Source: Nostoc sp. ATCC 43529
GTDB taxonomy: Bacteria; Cyanobacteriota; Cyanobacteriia; Cyanobacteriales; Nostocaceae
Assembly (NCBI GenBank): GCA_003326205.1
Contig: LWTK01000105.1
Coordinates: 124,001-188,000, forward strand
Direction: 5' to 3'
DNA: 64,000 bases
Part shown: piece after piece, positions 1 through 8,470 of the stretch
How positions within the stretch are numbered: position 1 is the stretch's first letter
How the letters are laid out: each line of letters begins with the position of its first letter
Position numbers and translations under genes: made by a program
Notes under the pieces: generated by a model
Seen by the model: only the letters and a program-made list of their open reading frames with translations
Databases searched by the model: none
Told to the model about the DNA's origin: nothing

Positions 1-744
1 CGCTTTGGGAAGTTGATCGAAGCCGCTGACTGGTTGATGATTTACAAATATGTCATCAAGAACGTTGCCAAAAAACATGGCAAAACCGTCACCTTTATGC
101 CAAAACCCATTTTTGGCGACAACGGTTCGGGAATGCACTGTCACCAGTCCATCTGGAAAGATGGTCAACCTCTGTTTGCAGGTGATAAGTATGCTGGTTT
201 GAGTGAAACAGCACTGTATTACATTGGCGGTCTTCTCAAACACGCACCAGCACTGTTGGCAATTACCAACCCTAGTACCAACTCTTACAAGCGCCTAGTA
301 CCTGGTTATGAAGCACCAGTTAACTTGGCTTACTCCCAAGGTAACCGTTCTGCTTCTATCCGTATTCCTCTGTCTGGCAATAACCCCAAAGCCAAGCGGT
401 TAGAATTCCGTTGTCCAGATGCTACTTCTAACCCCTACTTGGCGTTCGCTGCCATGCTTTGTGCTGGTATTGATGGCATCAAAAACAAAATAGATCCTGG
501 TTCTCCCTTAGATAAGAATATCTATGAACTCTCTCCAGAAGAACTGGCGAAGGTTCCTTCAACTCCAGGTTCTTTGGAATTGGCGTTAGAAGCACTAGAA
601 AACGACCACGCTTTCTTGACAGAATCAGGCGTCTTCACAGAAGACTTTATCCAAAATTGGATTGATTACAAGCTGGCTAACGAAGTCAAGCAGTTGCAGC
701 TACGTCCTCATCCCTACGAGTTTTACCTCTATTACGATGCTTAA
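1..744 (+). CDS. glnA: Glutamine synthetase type I, C-terminal 247 residues (5' end outside window)
   Basis: This enzyme makes glutamine from glutamate, ammonia and ATP, the main ammonia-assimilation step in cyanobacteria. The reading frame is open from the first base, so the start lies to the left. Visible family blocks are the ATP-site loop with [12 protein letters not shown], the glutamate-binding stretch around [17 protein letters not shown], the RIP motif (SIRIPL), and the segment around NIYELSPEE that carries the conserved tyrosine of GS-I-beta enzymes. It ends [11 protein letters not shown], the usual C-terminus. A strong terminator follows about 150 bases on. The gene for a likely protein inhibitor of this enzyme (gifA) lies just downstream in the opposite direction. 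The product assignment is secure; only the regulatory region is missing. Confidence 0.98.
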   Translation, partial: RFGKLIEAADWLMIYKYVIKNVAKKHGKTVTFMPKPIFGDNGSGMHCHQSIWKDGQPLFAGDKYAGLSETALYYIGGLLKHAPALLAITNPSTNSYKRLVPGYEAPVNLAYSQGNRSASIRIPLSGNNPKAKRLEFRCPDATSNPYLAFAAMLCAGIDGIKNKIDPGSPLDKNIYELSPEELAKVPSTPGSLELALEALENDHAFLTESGVFTEDFIQNWIDYKLANEVKQLQLRPHPYEFYLYYDA

Positions 745-780
745 TTAGGGGCTTTCAAATAAAAAAACATTCAATTTTTT

Positions 781-835
781 GTGGGGTGGACATCTTACCG
801 TCCATAGTAAAGGGCGGGCGAGACGCCCACCCCAC
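781..835. repeat. Inverted-repeat element, GTGGGGTGG / CCACCCCAC
   Basis: Two arms, GTGGGGTGG at the left and CCCACCCCAC at the right, flank a core containing TCTTACCGTCC and GGGCGGGCGAGACGCCC. It can fold into a long hairpin. This type of element is common between genes in Nostocales. It lies between the glnA stop and its terminator, so it is probably transcribed as part of the glnA 3' untranslated region. Confidence 0.7.
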
Positions 836-897
836 AAGATTGGATAATTTTTCTTGGTAATCCCTTAGTACCGTATCTAACTAAAAGTTTCAATTTT

Positions 898-923
898 GCC
901 ACCTTGAAGGGTGGCTTTTTTTT
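898..923 (+). terminator. Rho-independent terminator after glnA
   Basis: GCCACC pairs with GGTGGC across a short loop and is followed directly by eight T residues. It is oriented for glnA and lies about 150 bases after its stop codon. Confidence 0.85.
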
Positions 924-1048
924 CTGAGCTGAACAGCTATTTTTTACTGTTGGGCATTGGGCGGGCAGGGGCATTGGTCATGGGGCATGGAGTATTGGGC
1001 ATTGATTATTCCCCGCGTCCCCGTGTCCCCGCGTCTCCCCTCTCCCTA

Positions 1049-1249
1049 CTAACTCATAGTGGCATTGCTGCGTCCATAAATCATCCGAGTTGTCGCATCT
1101 ATCTTCCCTTGAATAGGGTTCCAGTAATGAGATGCTTCTTCAGGAAGACCAAGTTCTTGTGCAGCACGCATCAGCATTGATTGTTGGCGATTCTTGACTT
1201 GCTGATGTTCGCGAACCATTAACGCACGAGATTTTTCTGCGATAGACAT
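1049..1249 (-). CDS. gifA: Glutamine synthetase inactivating factor IF7-type protein
   Basis: IF7/IF17 proteins are small, basic, disordered cyanobacterial proteins that bind and inhibit glutamine synthetase when ammonium is plentiful. The 66-residue product has the IF7 core (RALMVREHQQVKNRQQSML, then a C-terminal YGRSNATMS). I choose the ATG at 1249 rather than the one at 1255 because AGAGAGGA lies eight bases before 1249 and almost touches 1255. The gene faces glnA tail to tail, the same pairing I recall for asl2329/alr2328 of Anabaena PCC 7120. Upstream is a perfect NtcA-type site placed where it would block transcription, which fits the known NtcA repression of gif genes. Family identity is from recalled sequence similarity and context. 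Confidence 0.88.
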   Translation of the reverse strand: MSIAEKSRALMVREHQQVKNRQQSMLMRAAQELGLPEEASHYWNPIQGKIDATTRMIYGRSNATMS

Positions 1250-1302
1250 AACCATAGTCCTCTCTGCTTCTGTAGTGAATATATATTTTTGGGTTCTTTC
1301 TT

Positions 1303-1340
1303 AAATCTAATATAACAGAAAAAACTGTAACATAAGCTAC
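1303..1340 (-). promoter_or_regulatory. gifA promoter with NtcA-type site GTAN8TAC (1327-1340)
   Basis: The palindromic consensus GTA-N8-TAC is met exactly by GTAACATAAGCTAC on the + strand. Reading toward gifA, a TATATT -10-like box begins 12 bases after the site. The site would therefore cover about -38 to -25 and clash with RNA polymerase, the geometry of a repressor. NtcA is known to repress gif genes under nitrogen limitation. The base match is seen; binding is inferred. Confidence 0.7.
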
Positions 1341-1621
1341 CGTTTAAGATTATTTTTTGGAGCTATAGATTTTGAATGCCAGTGTCTATTAAATAAAAAG
1401 CTTGTGCGGCAAAGCTTTTAGCAATTTTATTTTTCAAAATTATTATCCAAAAGCAATAACATTATTTACATAAGTTTATATTTTGAAGTCTGATAGTTAA
1501 GTGCAGATTGAGTAATTGGTTTTTTGAACTTTACCCTTTTTCCCTAATCCAGTACGAATACGGCAGTTATAAAAAACTAAGTTAGGATCGAATATGAGTT
1601 TATAAAACTTTATATAAGTTT

Positions 1622-2521
1622 ATGACGGTTACCTACCCACGTAAATTTCAGAATGCTTTTGGTGCGAGGGAAATCTTGAAACGGGTGGTATGCGATCGCC
1701 AGATCCATTTAATTACCCTCAATCGCTACCGCTACAGCGAACAACGCAGTTGTAAAGACCTGACTGACTTAATCGAACAGCTCGATGGACAGCCACGAGA
1801 ACTAGTACGGGATTTGTCTCGTCACATTAGTGATGAAGCCCGTCATGCCATGTGGCTGACTGATTTACTCGTTGAACTAGGAAGCGATGTTGGAACTCCC
1901 CCCGGAACTTCCTATATTGATGAATTCGATCGCCTGCTTGACAAAGACGCCTACGATCCAAAACGTAACTTAGACGACGGCATCATTGCTGCTCTAACAG
2001 CAATTAACATTACCGAAAAACGTGGGTGTGAGTATTTTTCCGCCCACATTTACGCCCTCAAGCAAGCGCCACAAACAGAAGAAAACATTAAAATTCTGCA
2101 AACAATTGAAAAAATTTTGCCAGAGGAAGCAGGACATGTGCGCTGGGGTAACCGTTGGTTAGCAGAACTCGCGCGTAAAAGTCCAGAACATCGGCAAAAA
2201 ATAGAGCAAGCCAAGCGAAAATATACCGCAATTGAACAGGCGGCCTTTGAATCGGGAATGGATATCACCTTGGGAGCCGAACTGCGGCGAGTTGCCAACT
2301 TGCTGGAAGTAGCAAATACCATGCCACTTTGGGAACGTCCTCAGTACCTGATGGAACGCTTACCCCAGACTTTGTTAGCACCTGAGTTGCAGTTTACTAG
2401 AATTCAAGCTGCACAAAAAGCTTGGCAGAGCGATCCACAAGCGTTTTTCGAGAAGTTTGTGCCCATGTTCATCAACGGTATCCAGCGAATAGAAGATAAT
2501 CGCCAGAAAACAACCGTGTGA
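1622..2521 (+). CDS. Ferritin-like (di-iron fold) protein of unknown role
   Basis: The 299-residue protein is almost entirely helical. It shows the spaced metal-ligand pattern of ferritin-like di-iron proteins: a DEARHAMWL motif near residue 75 (E-x-x-H), an ITEKRGCEYF helix near 130 with candidate glutamates, and a PEEAGHVRWGNRW motif near 170 (second E-x-x-H). This suggests a metal-binding or oxidase-type four-helix bundle, but I know of no defined substrate. No signal peptide or membrane segment is visible. It lies alone between divergent gifA and convergent patX, in the position I recall for alr2330 in Anabaena PCC 7120. The ATG start follows an AT-rich leader without a clear ribosome-binding site. 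Confidence 0.65.
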   Translation: MTVTYPRKFQNAFGAREILKRVVCDRQIHLITLNRYRYSEQRSCKDLTDLIEQLDGQPRELVRDLSRHISDEARHAMWLTDLLVELGSDVGTPPGTSYIDEFDRLLDKDAYDPKRNLDDGIIAALTAINITEKRGCEYFSAHIYALKQAPQTEENIKILQTIEKILPEEAGHVRWGNRWLAELARKSPEHRQKIEQAKRKYTAIEQAAFESGMDITLGAELRRVANLLEVANTMPLWERPQYLMERLPQTLLAPELQFTRIQAAQKAWQSDPQAFFEKFVPMFINGIQRIEDNRQKTTV

Positions 2522-3139
2522 ACACAAGGAATGGGGAGTGGGGAGTAGGGAGTGGGGAGATGAGGAGATGGAGAGTGTAGGGAGAATAACCTCAACCGGA
2601 GGCGGAGTTTTCCTTGCTTTGCTCCTAACTCAACTGTCAACTGTCATCAGTTAACAGTCAACACTCCCTGTTTGCCCCATGCCCAATAATTATGTATTGA
2701 TGTAGGTAACCACCTACTCAATCTGTGAGAAAACTTATTTGGGAATAAAGATGAGTTGCCTTAAGGTTGTTCCCCAATTAGCAAAATGTCGTAATTAGAT
2801 GTGTTTTAAATTATATTGATAACCTAAGTAACATCTGTTTCTAAAGCAGTTGAGGGTTGAGACGCAGAGCTTCCCAGAAATACGAGTAACAGTTGTGTAA
2901 CTTTTGAGGAGTTGGTGATGCTGTAGAACGAGGCAATTGATTTGATTTGCCTTTTGATTTCCAGCTTTGATGCCAACTACTGTATACAGCAAATTGCAGT
3001 TGAAATACTAAGCGATCGCTGAAGATTTTCGGATGTTAACTGTATATATCTCTGCCAGAAAAGCTGTGAAAAAAATGTTAGTACAACATTTTGTTTTCTG
3101 GTAATTAATTTTGCAAAAACAGCCACTATTCTACGGTAA
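2522..3139. other. Intergenic region with heptamer filler, no gene seen
   Basis: Bases 2530-2580 are purine-rich filler of repeated GGGGAGT/GGGAGAT units, and 2670-2690 contains CCCCATGCCC filler. The remainder is AT-rich with scattered stops in all frames. One GCGATCGC octamer is present near 3013. I see no RNA gene. Confidence 0.6.
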
Positions 3140-3502
3140 TTAAACAATAGCATAGAAATTTTTGGCGAATTTTTGCATTACTTCTCTGCGCCCACTACCG
3201 CGATGACGTGGCGCATCATCTGGATTTTGGTCAGATTGTGCCGAGAGGAACTGTTGCCAAGCAGGCATAGAAAGCAGCCGATTGTCTTGGAAAGTTGAGC
3301 CACTGCGTTGGACGGGTCTCCCGACTTGTAGCAAGTGGCGTCTGTTTGCCCTTGGTATTGCCGAAAGTCGGCGTAGCTTGAGAAAAGTCGCAGAATCGTC
3401 TACAGACTTTCTGCTTTGTAAGTGATTGTCCATTGCTTGGCAGTTAGAAGCTAAGGGGCCGAACACCAGACTCGAAACTAAAAGTGAAATGGCAGCACGC
3501 AT
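3140..3502 (-). CDS. patX: PatX-type secreted RGSGR protein, likely HetR-inhibiting peptide precursor
   Basis: PatX proteins are small exported precursors whose C-terminal RG(S/T)GR motif can be processed to a peptide that binds and restrains HetR, keeping neighbouring cells vegetative. Here the 120-residue product has a hydrophobic signal peptide (about residues 1-23, ending NCQA) and the motif RHRGSGRRE with RGSGR at 101-105, followed by a 15-residue tail. The middle (about 41-70) is longer than I would expect and contains LLQVGRPVQRSGS, which is the translation of a dispersed repeat also present at 26014-26060. A TCCGGA promoter element lies upstream. The target, hetR, is 13 kb away. I recall patX as asl2332 in Anabaena PCC 7120, in the same glnA-hetR neighbourhood. 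The RGSGR motif is seen; function is inferred from the family. Confidence 0.82.
   Translation of the reverse strand: MRAAISLLVSSLVFGPLASNCQAMDNHLQSRKSVDDSATFLKLRRLSAIPRANRRHLLQVGRPVQRSGSTFQDNRLLSMPAWQQFLSAQSDQNPDDAPRHRGSGRREVMQKFAKNFYAIV
3297..3342 (-). repeat. Dispersed 46-bp repeat inside patX
   Basis: This stretch matches the reverse complement of 26015-26060 at 40 of 46 positions by hand alignment. It is read through in frame in patX and encodes LLQVGRPVQRSGS. Related pieces (GCCAGTTGCTTTAAGCCGAC; CACGCCAGTCGCTA) occur near 58316 and 52478. It looks like an inserted small repeat that the gene has tolerated. Confidence 0.75.
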
Positions 3503-3537
3503 AGCAGATGTCTATTTTGGAACTCTCCACTTCACTG

Positions 3538-3565
3538 ATACTTAGCTTTTCTAGGAATATCCGGA
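3538..3565 (-). promoter_or_regulatory. TCCGGA element and -10-like box upstream of patX
   Basis: TCCGGA at 3560-3565 is the hexamer reported at the -35 position of early heterocyst-specific (DIF-type) promoters. Reading toward patX, a weak TAAGTAT -10-like box lies at 3544-3538, about 15-16 bases on, and the ATG is at 3502. The hexamer is palindromic and short, so chance occurrence cannot be excluded. Confidence 0.5.
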
Positions 3566-3609
3566 CAATTAATCAAAAAGTATTGTGTTTTACTGAAAAT
3601 AAACTTCTC

Positions 3610-5379
3610 TTATCCTTCGTTTAAATGTTCGACTAATAACCAATTACTGAAGTGATTCTGACGACCCCACACAGTAATTAATTGTTGGTCGGGATAAGAG
3701 TGTAACTGTTCGTTGATATGCGATCGCAAAGTCACAAGCTGCCAATTTTGCCCTTGATATGCGGCGGGTGCAGTGACTGTAAATCTGTATTCTTGATGAC
3801 TCAAGCGGTAGAAAATACCTTGAAAATACTTGTTTTCTGGGATTAATACCTTGTCAAAAGTCGATTCAGAATACCGATCCGTAGATGACCTATGGCAATT
3901 ACCACTAGTTGGATAGGCTAGTGGATTATTTAAGTAATACAGTTGGTGATGCAGCCAATCCGAACGATTAGGCGACAGATTAAAAAAAGGTATGATTATC
4001 GCCCTTGAGCAATCGTCTTGTAGTAAAGCGGCTTGTAAATCCCTGATGGGTAGATCCCTTGGCTGGCAGTTTAACTCAACACACATCGCCGCTGCCATCC
4101 CCGCTGCTTGACCAATGCCTATAACCACAGGTTGTAATCTGGTTGCGCCATTGGCAATGTGGGAGACAGAAATATTCTTTTCACAAACCAAGAAACCATC
4201 TGTTGTGGCTGGAATTAGACAACTGTAGGGAATTGTAAAGGGAGTCCCAGTCCAGCGTCCCCCCCATTGGATAGATTTTGGTTGCAGTGGAAATTGAACG
4301 CCAGGATAATGATGGTCGTTGGCGTAATTACCAACAGCGATTGCATCATTAAATATAGATGCAACTTTACCTCCAGCAATTGGCAAAATATCCTGTTCTC
4401 GGACGGTAGTTAGCCCTACTAGACGCCGACTTTCTCGGTAATAGGGATGCAGCGCAAAAGCTGTAGGAGTGTGAGGAAATAGTTGTTGTGCTAAACCATA
4501 GCGGCGGCCAAGTTGATTTTGAATAAAACGGGCAAAATTTTGACTGTGCCAGCGTGATTCTTGGATAAATTCACCTCTGGTCACCTCTGACTTTATCAGC
4601 CGCTCTACGCCTTGGCCGTAGTCATTGCCACAGATTGGCCAATTTATCATGAAGCGATCGCCAGGCAAACGTCCATAATTTAAAAATTTCTCTGCGCCAT
4701 AGCCATCCCAAGCACCTGCAAATAAGCATGGATCGTAATTGGGCGCAGGTGGAATTTCTGGGGCAACGGCTTCACCAAAGTCTTGCATAATCGCCACATA
4801 AGTAGGCGCTTGCACAGGATATCTCTTGGTTAAAGAGTTAAAGCTTACTGGGGCGCTGGGTTCTCCCCACTCAGATTGCAATTCCCAGCCCCAGCGGTAA
4901 GGTATGTCAGCTAAAGCCAACAAATCTCCTAATTCTGTGCCGTCGAGAATAATCTTGGCTGTGACAGCAAAATCAGCAAAGCGCACACCAGTAATAGAAT
5001 CACCTTGCCGATAAACTTCTAAAGGCACTTGTCCAGAAATCCAATGAAGATTCGGCAATTCCTTTACCCAATCAGCAAAAATCTCTGCCCCAATGCGGGG
5101 ATCATAACTAAAAAAGCTTACCCAACAGTTATCTAGTCCCCCTGGTTGTCGATGCCGTAATTCTTGTAAAAACGCACCCCATAAGCCAGTTTGAAAAGCT
5201 TCTAACTCATTGCCATCGGGTGCAGATACTCCCGCACAAGTCAGCATTCCTCCCAACCAAGTAAATTCACTTACAAGGATAGTTTTAGCTCCCCGTCGTG
5301 CCGCTTGGATGGCAGCCGCAGTCCCTCCAGTTCCACCGCCGACGACTAAGACATCAGCTGTATATATCTGATGAACCAT
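3610..5379 (-). CDS. FAD-dependent oxidoreductase of the FAD_oxidored family
   Basis: The 589-residue protein begins with a dinucleotide-binding fold (VLVVGGGTGGTAAAIQAAR, then an acid-ended strand near LVSEFTWLGG) and has the IILDGTELGDLLALA block typical of the FAD_oxidored family. Members are flavoproteins often labelled as xanthan-lyase-like or succinate dehydrogenase-like, but substrates are mostly unknown. No signal peptide is evident. I place the start at the ATG at 5379 because GGAGG sits eight bases before it; a GTG six codons upstream overlaps that ribosome-binding site and is unlikely. The gene stands alone. The cofactor fold is well supported; the reaction is not known. Confidence 0.8.
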   Translation of the reverse strand: MVHQIYTADVLVVGGGTGGTAAAIQAARRGAKTILVSEFTWLGGMLTCAGVSAPDGNELEAFQTGLWGAFLQELRHRQPGGLDNCWVSFFSYDPRIGAEIFADWVKELPNLHWISGQVPLEVYRQGDSITGVRFADFAVTAKIILDGTELGDLLALADIPYRWGWELQSEWGEPSAPVSFNSLTKRYPVQAPTYVAIMQDFGEAVAPEIPPAPNYDPCLFAGAWDGYGAEKFLNYGRLPGDRFMINWPICGNDYGQGVERLIKSEVTRGEFIQESRWHSQNFARFIQNQLGRRYGLAQQLFPHTPTAFALHPYYRESRRLVGLTTVREQDILPIAGGKVASIFNDAIAVGNYANDHHYPGVQFPLQPKSIQWGGRWTGTPFTIPYSCLIPATTDGFLVCEKNISVSHIANGATRLQPVVIGIGQAAGMAAAMCVELNCQPRDLPIRDLQAALLQDDCSRAIIIPFFNLSPNRSDWLHHQLYYLNNPLAYPTSGNCHRSSTDRYSESTFDKVLIPENKYFQGIFYRLSHQEYRFTVTAPAAYQGQNWQLVTLRSHINEQLHSYPDQQLITVWGRQNHFSNWLLVEHLNEG

Positions 5380-5577
5380 ATCCAAATCCTCCACCAAGGT
5401 TAGCTTGCGAACTTTGTTTGCTATCTGATTTCAGTCGATCCTTAGCTGTGTTACTCATCTGTAGAAATCAGCTTTTGTCAAGTTTAAAGTAAGCACTTTA
5501 TTTCTCATGGCTTACCGACAAGCGATCGAAGTATGGAATATTACGTATTTATTTTGACGAATTACGGGATGAGGAAC

Positions 5578-5611
5578 GAAACCCAACATGCTCAGGCATT
5601 TGTTGGGTTTC
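5578..5611. repeat. Palindromic hairpin GAAACCCAACA / TGTTGGGTTTC
   Basis: Eleven-base perfect arms enclose a 12-base loop. This hairpin is a common intergenic repeat in cyanobacteria. The rest of 5380-5746 shows no gene; a TTGACA hexamer at 5676-5681 could be the -35 box of the antitoxin gene that follows. Confidence 0.7.
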
Positions 5612-5746
5612 ACTTCGTACCCCTACTCTTAAGCAAGCTACAACCCAAACTACAATTACCCTTAAGCGAACTGTATTGACATATAATATTTCGTTTATTG
5701 CGTTTATGTAATAAAATTAAAATAAAGCACCAAGCTAACCCTGTTT

Positions 5747-6202
5747 ATGAGTGCCTTCTTATCTAACCAAAATCTGCCTAATGATTCCAGTCTGATTACA
5801 GAACGCGAAGCTAAAGCTATTCAGAAACTTCAGTGCATACTCAATCAGAAAAATAGCGAACTGAAATTAGTAACAGCAAACAACGAAGAAATAACTATTC
5901 CTGATTCTGTATATGTTGTATTACGACAAGTAGTGCAGGTAATGGCATCAGGAAAAAACGTATCTATAGTTACACATAATCCAGAATTAACTACACAACA
6001 AGCAGCTGATTTGTTGAATGTATCGCGTCCCTATCTGATTAAATTGTTAGAGCAGGGTGAGCTTCCTTATATTCTGGTAGGAACTCATAGACGGATAAAA
6101 TTTGAGGATTTAATTAAATATAAACAGCAAAGGGATCTCAAGCGTAGACAAGTCCTACATGAATTAATAACCGAAAGCCAAGAGTTAGGATTTTATGAGT
6201 GA
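5747..6202 (+). CDS. Antitoxin with excisionase-type helix-turn-helix
   Basis: The 151-residue protein has a C-terminal MerR/excisionase-like DNA-binding segment (TTQQAADLLNVSRPYLIKLLEQGELPY, then GTHRRIKFEDL, about residues 83-125). The N-terminal 80 residues are probably partly disordered. Its stop overlaps the start region of a PIN-domain gene, the standard order of a type II toxin-antitoxin operon in which the DNA-binding antitoxin also represses the operon. Because the downstream toxin is interrupted by a stop codon, this antitoxin may now be an orphan. Operon role is inferred from context and domain content. Confidence 0.78.
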   Translation: MSAFLSNQNLPNDSSLITEREAKAIQKLQCILNQKNSELKLVTANNEEITIPDSVYVVLRQVVQVMASGKNVSIVTHNPELTTQQAADLLNVSRPYLIKLLEQGELPYILVGTHRRIKFEDLIKYKQQRDLKRRQVLHELITESQELGFYE

Positions 6203-6780
6203 GTATTATGTATCTTGCTGTGCTAGATTCTTGTGTACTGTTCCCTATGTACTTACGAGATACCTTATTGTGTATGTCTGAGGCTGGGTTATATGTACCA
6301 TATTGGTCGCAAGAAATACTTGATGGTGCAACCCGGAATTTAGTAAATACAGGTAGACTGACAATTACTCAAGCTAGGAGGCTCGAAGGAAAAATTAAAG
6401 AAGCCTTTCCCACAGCATTAATTGTAGTTCCTGATAATATTGTTGAATTAGTGACAAATCATCCTAGCGATGTCTGACGACAAGCCGCTTCGCGTCTACG
6501 CCATGTTCTAGCTGCTGCTGTTGTAGCTAAGGCTAATGTAATTGTCACTTCAAACCTAAAGCATTTTCAAGGTCGTGATTTAGCACCTTGGCAAATCGAA
6601 GCTAAATCTCCAGATGAGTTTTTAAGTGAGTTATACGATCTCTATCCGCAAGAAGTGATTGCTGTATTACAGCAACAGTCTCAAAGTCTCAAAAAGCCAC
6701 CCATGAGTTTTTTTGAACTTTTAGAATTACTTAGTAGAGAAGTACCAAGCTTTATAAGCAACATTAAATCTCAAATCTGA
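6199..6780 (+). pseudogene. PIN-domain toxin interrupted by an in-frame TGA from a 27-bp insertion
   Basis: PIN-domain toxins are Mg-dependent RNases. The frame runs from GTG 6199 (or ATG 6208) and encodes the first conserved acid in VLDSCVLFP, then VTNHPSD, where a TGA at 6475 stops it after 92 residues. The same frame continues without further stops to 6780 and encodes the rest of the domain (HVLAAAVVAKANVIVTSNLKHF and a helical tail ending in NIKSQI). The interruption is exactly a 27-base insert between GCGAT and CGC. Removing it restores SDRHVLAAAV, the usual PIN sequence. The product is probably inactive unless the TGA is read through. The four-base overlap with the antitoxin gene is intact. 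Confidence 0.85.
6472..6498 (+). repeat. 27-bp element inserted into a HIP1 octamer (GCGAT^CGC)
   Basis: GCGAT at 6467-6471 and CGC at 6499-6501 are the two parts of the HIP1 octamer GCGATCGC. Between them lie 27 bases (nine codons) of the GACGACAAGCCGCTTCGCG type, resembling the very small dispersed repeats described in Nostoc. The insertion keeps frame but carries TGA. Confidence 0.8.
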
Positions 6781-6806
6781 TAGCCTAAACTGACATTTAT
6801 CTATAT

Positions 6807-8333
6807 TTATGGCTTGAGTTTTTTTCGATTGTTTAACAGTAAAACTAACACTGCTCCCGAAAATATTCCGCCAAACCAACCCCACAGGCTATTAACTAAT
6901 ATCCACCAACCAGATTGTTCAACTAGTGGTTTTAGTAACAAAGATTGGATAATTCCAACTATAAATCCAACCCACAATATCGAATACTCAGGATGTTCTC
7001 CGCAGATAAGAACAGAGAAACAAGTACCTAAAGTAGTTCCTATAATCCACCATTTTTCAGACACGGGAAGTTGCGGCCGTAGTATCAATAATTGCATAAA
7101 CCCGATTGTCAAACCTATGGTTGCAGCAACAGTCTGGGTGGCGATAATTATGCCGAGTGGCTTGAAAATTTCGTAGGCGATCGCTCCTACAATACTACCT
7201 CCAATTAAGCCCACAACATTAACTAATACCCATTGCAGGTAAAAACCCAGCCCTACTTGTGGAAGTTTGGCTGATACTGGTACTGGCTGGGAAATCTCTT
7301 GACGATACTGGGGTGAAGAAGAAACTGGAGGTTGAGAGTTAATAGTTTGGGGAATCTCTTGGCGATATTGGATGGGAACTGCTGGTGGTGGAGAAGAAAG
7401 TGGAGGATCGGAGTTAATCGTTGGGGGAATCTGTTGATGATATTGGATGGGAACTGTTGGTGATGAAGAAAGCGGGCGATCGGAATTGGTAAGAGGCTGT
7501 GTGGGTAAATAAGCATTTCTCAATTCCTGTAGCGCTGCTAAAGCCTCTGCTGCTGATTGGTAGCGTTGGCGAAAGTCGTAGCGTACCATCCGATCTAAAA
7601 TATCTGCCAGTGCTGGACTTACCTGTGCCAAGTGATGCCAAATAATTTCAGCAGTTTGCACATCTTCTTCCAGCTGATGGGGCATTAACCCTGTTAAAGC
7701 TTGAATTCCGATGGTGCCCACAGCATAAATATCACTGCTTAATCTTGGGCTACCACGGCTTTGTTCGCTAGGCATATAGCCAGCAGTACCAATGCCCACA
7801 GTCATTTTAGTCAAACCTGCACCATTCACTACTTGAGTACCAATCTGTTTCACCGCCCCAAAATCAATTAGCACTACTTTACCGTCGTTTTTGCGTCTAA
7901 TTAAATTAGCAGGTTTGATATCTCGGTGAATCACATTATTTTGATGGACAAATCCCAATGGTTGCAGAATATTTTCTAATAGCGAAATAGTGTAAGCTTC
8001 ACTCAATCTTTTTCCAGGGGTAAGTTCATCACTAATAGGATGACCATCAATAAATTGTTGAACGAGAAAGAATTCTTGATTTACTTCAAAATGTGCCAGC
8101 AGTTGCGGAATTTGATCGTGAGTTCCTAGCTTGTGCAGCAATTGTGCTTCTGATTGAAACAAACGCCTAGCAACTTGTAAAGTCATCGGATCGGTAGCCA
8201 TTGGCTTAAGTTGCTTGACCACACAGAGACTGTTATAAAGCTTTGTGTCTTCGGCAACATAGGTTTGACCAAATCCACCTGCTCCCAAGACTCGAATAAT
8301 TTTATAACGCCCGTCCAGTAACTGACCCAACAT
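6807..8333 (-). CDS. Membrane-anchored Ser/Thr protein kinase
   Basis: The kinase domain occupies about residues 8-270: glycine loop LGAGGFGQTY (16-25), lysine 40 in VVKQL, catalytic HRDIKPAN (136-143) and DFG (157-159), so all key residues are present. A proline-rich linker (about 278-365) holds three imperfect copies of a roughly 23-residue unit around PLSSxPxxVPIQYRQEIPQTINS. Four to five hydrophobic segments follow (about 370-500), placing the kinase on the cytoplasmic side of a membrane. This architecture is common among cyanobacterial Pkn proteins; substrates are unknown. It is transcribed divergently from the zinc dehydrogenase gene. Confidence 0.9.
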   Translation of the reverse strand: MLGQLLDGRYKIIRVLGAGGFGQTYVAEDTKLYNSLCVVKQLKPMATDPMTLQVARRLFQSEAQLLHKLGTHDQIPQLLAHFEVNQEFFLVQQFIDGHPISDELTPGKRLSEAYTISLLENILQPLGFVHQNNVIHRDIKPANLIRRKNDGKVVLIDFGAVKQIGTQVVNGAGLTKMTVGIGTAGYMPSEQSRGSPRLSSDIYAVGTIGIQALTGLMPHQLEEDVQTAEIIWHHLAQVSPALADILDRMVRYDFRQRYQSAAEALAALQELRNAYLPTQPLTNSDRPLSSSPTVPIQYHQQIPPTINSDPPLSSPPPAVPIQYRQEIPQTINSQPPVSSSPQYRQEISQPVPVSAKLPQVGLGFYLQWVLVNVVGLIGGSIVGAIAYEIFKPLGIIIATQTVAATIGLTIGFMQLLILRPQLPVSEKWWIIGTTLGTCFSVLICGEHPEYSILWVGFIVGIIQSLLLKPLVEQSGWWILVNSLWGWFGGIFSGAVLVLLLNNRKKLKP

Positions 8334-8470
8334 AAAGGCTTAAAGGCGATCGCCCACCATGAAGAATGTCTGTATTTTAACCTCAGTCTTACAGATGCCA
8401 AGTATTGAGCATTTTTATTAAAGCTTAAAACAAGCCAAGATACAAAAATCACAAACTTGATAGCCTAACG

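Noticed and set aside
911-1180. 89-codon rightward frame opposite gifA
   Set aside because: It is mostly filler (GGGCATTGG units) and antisense to gifA; no family features.
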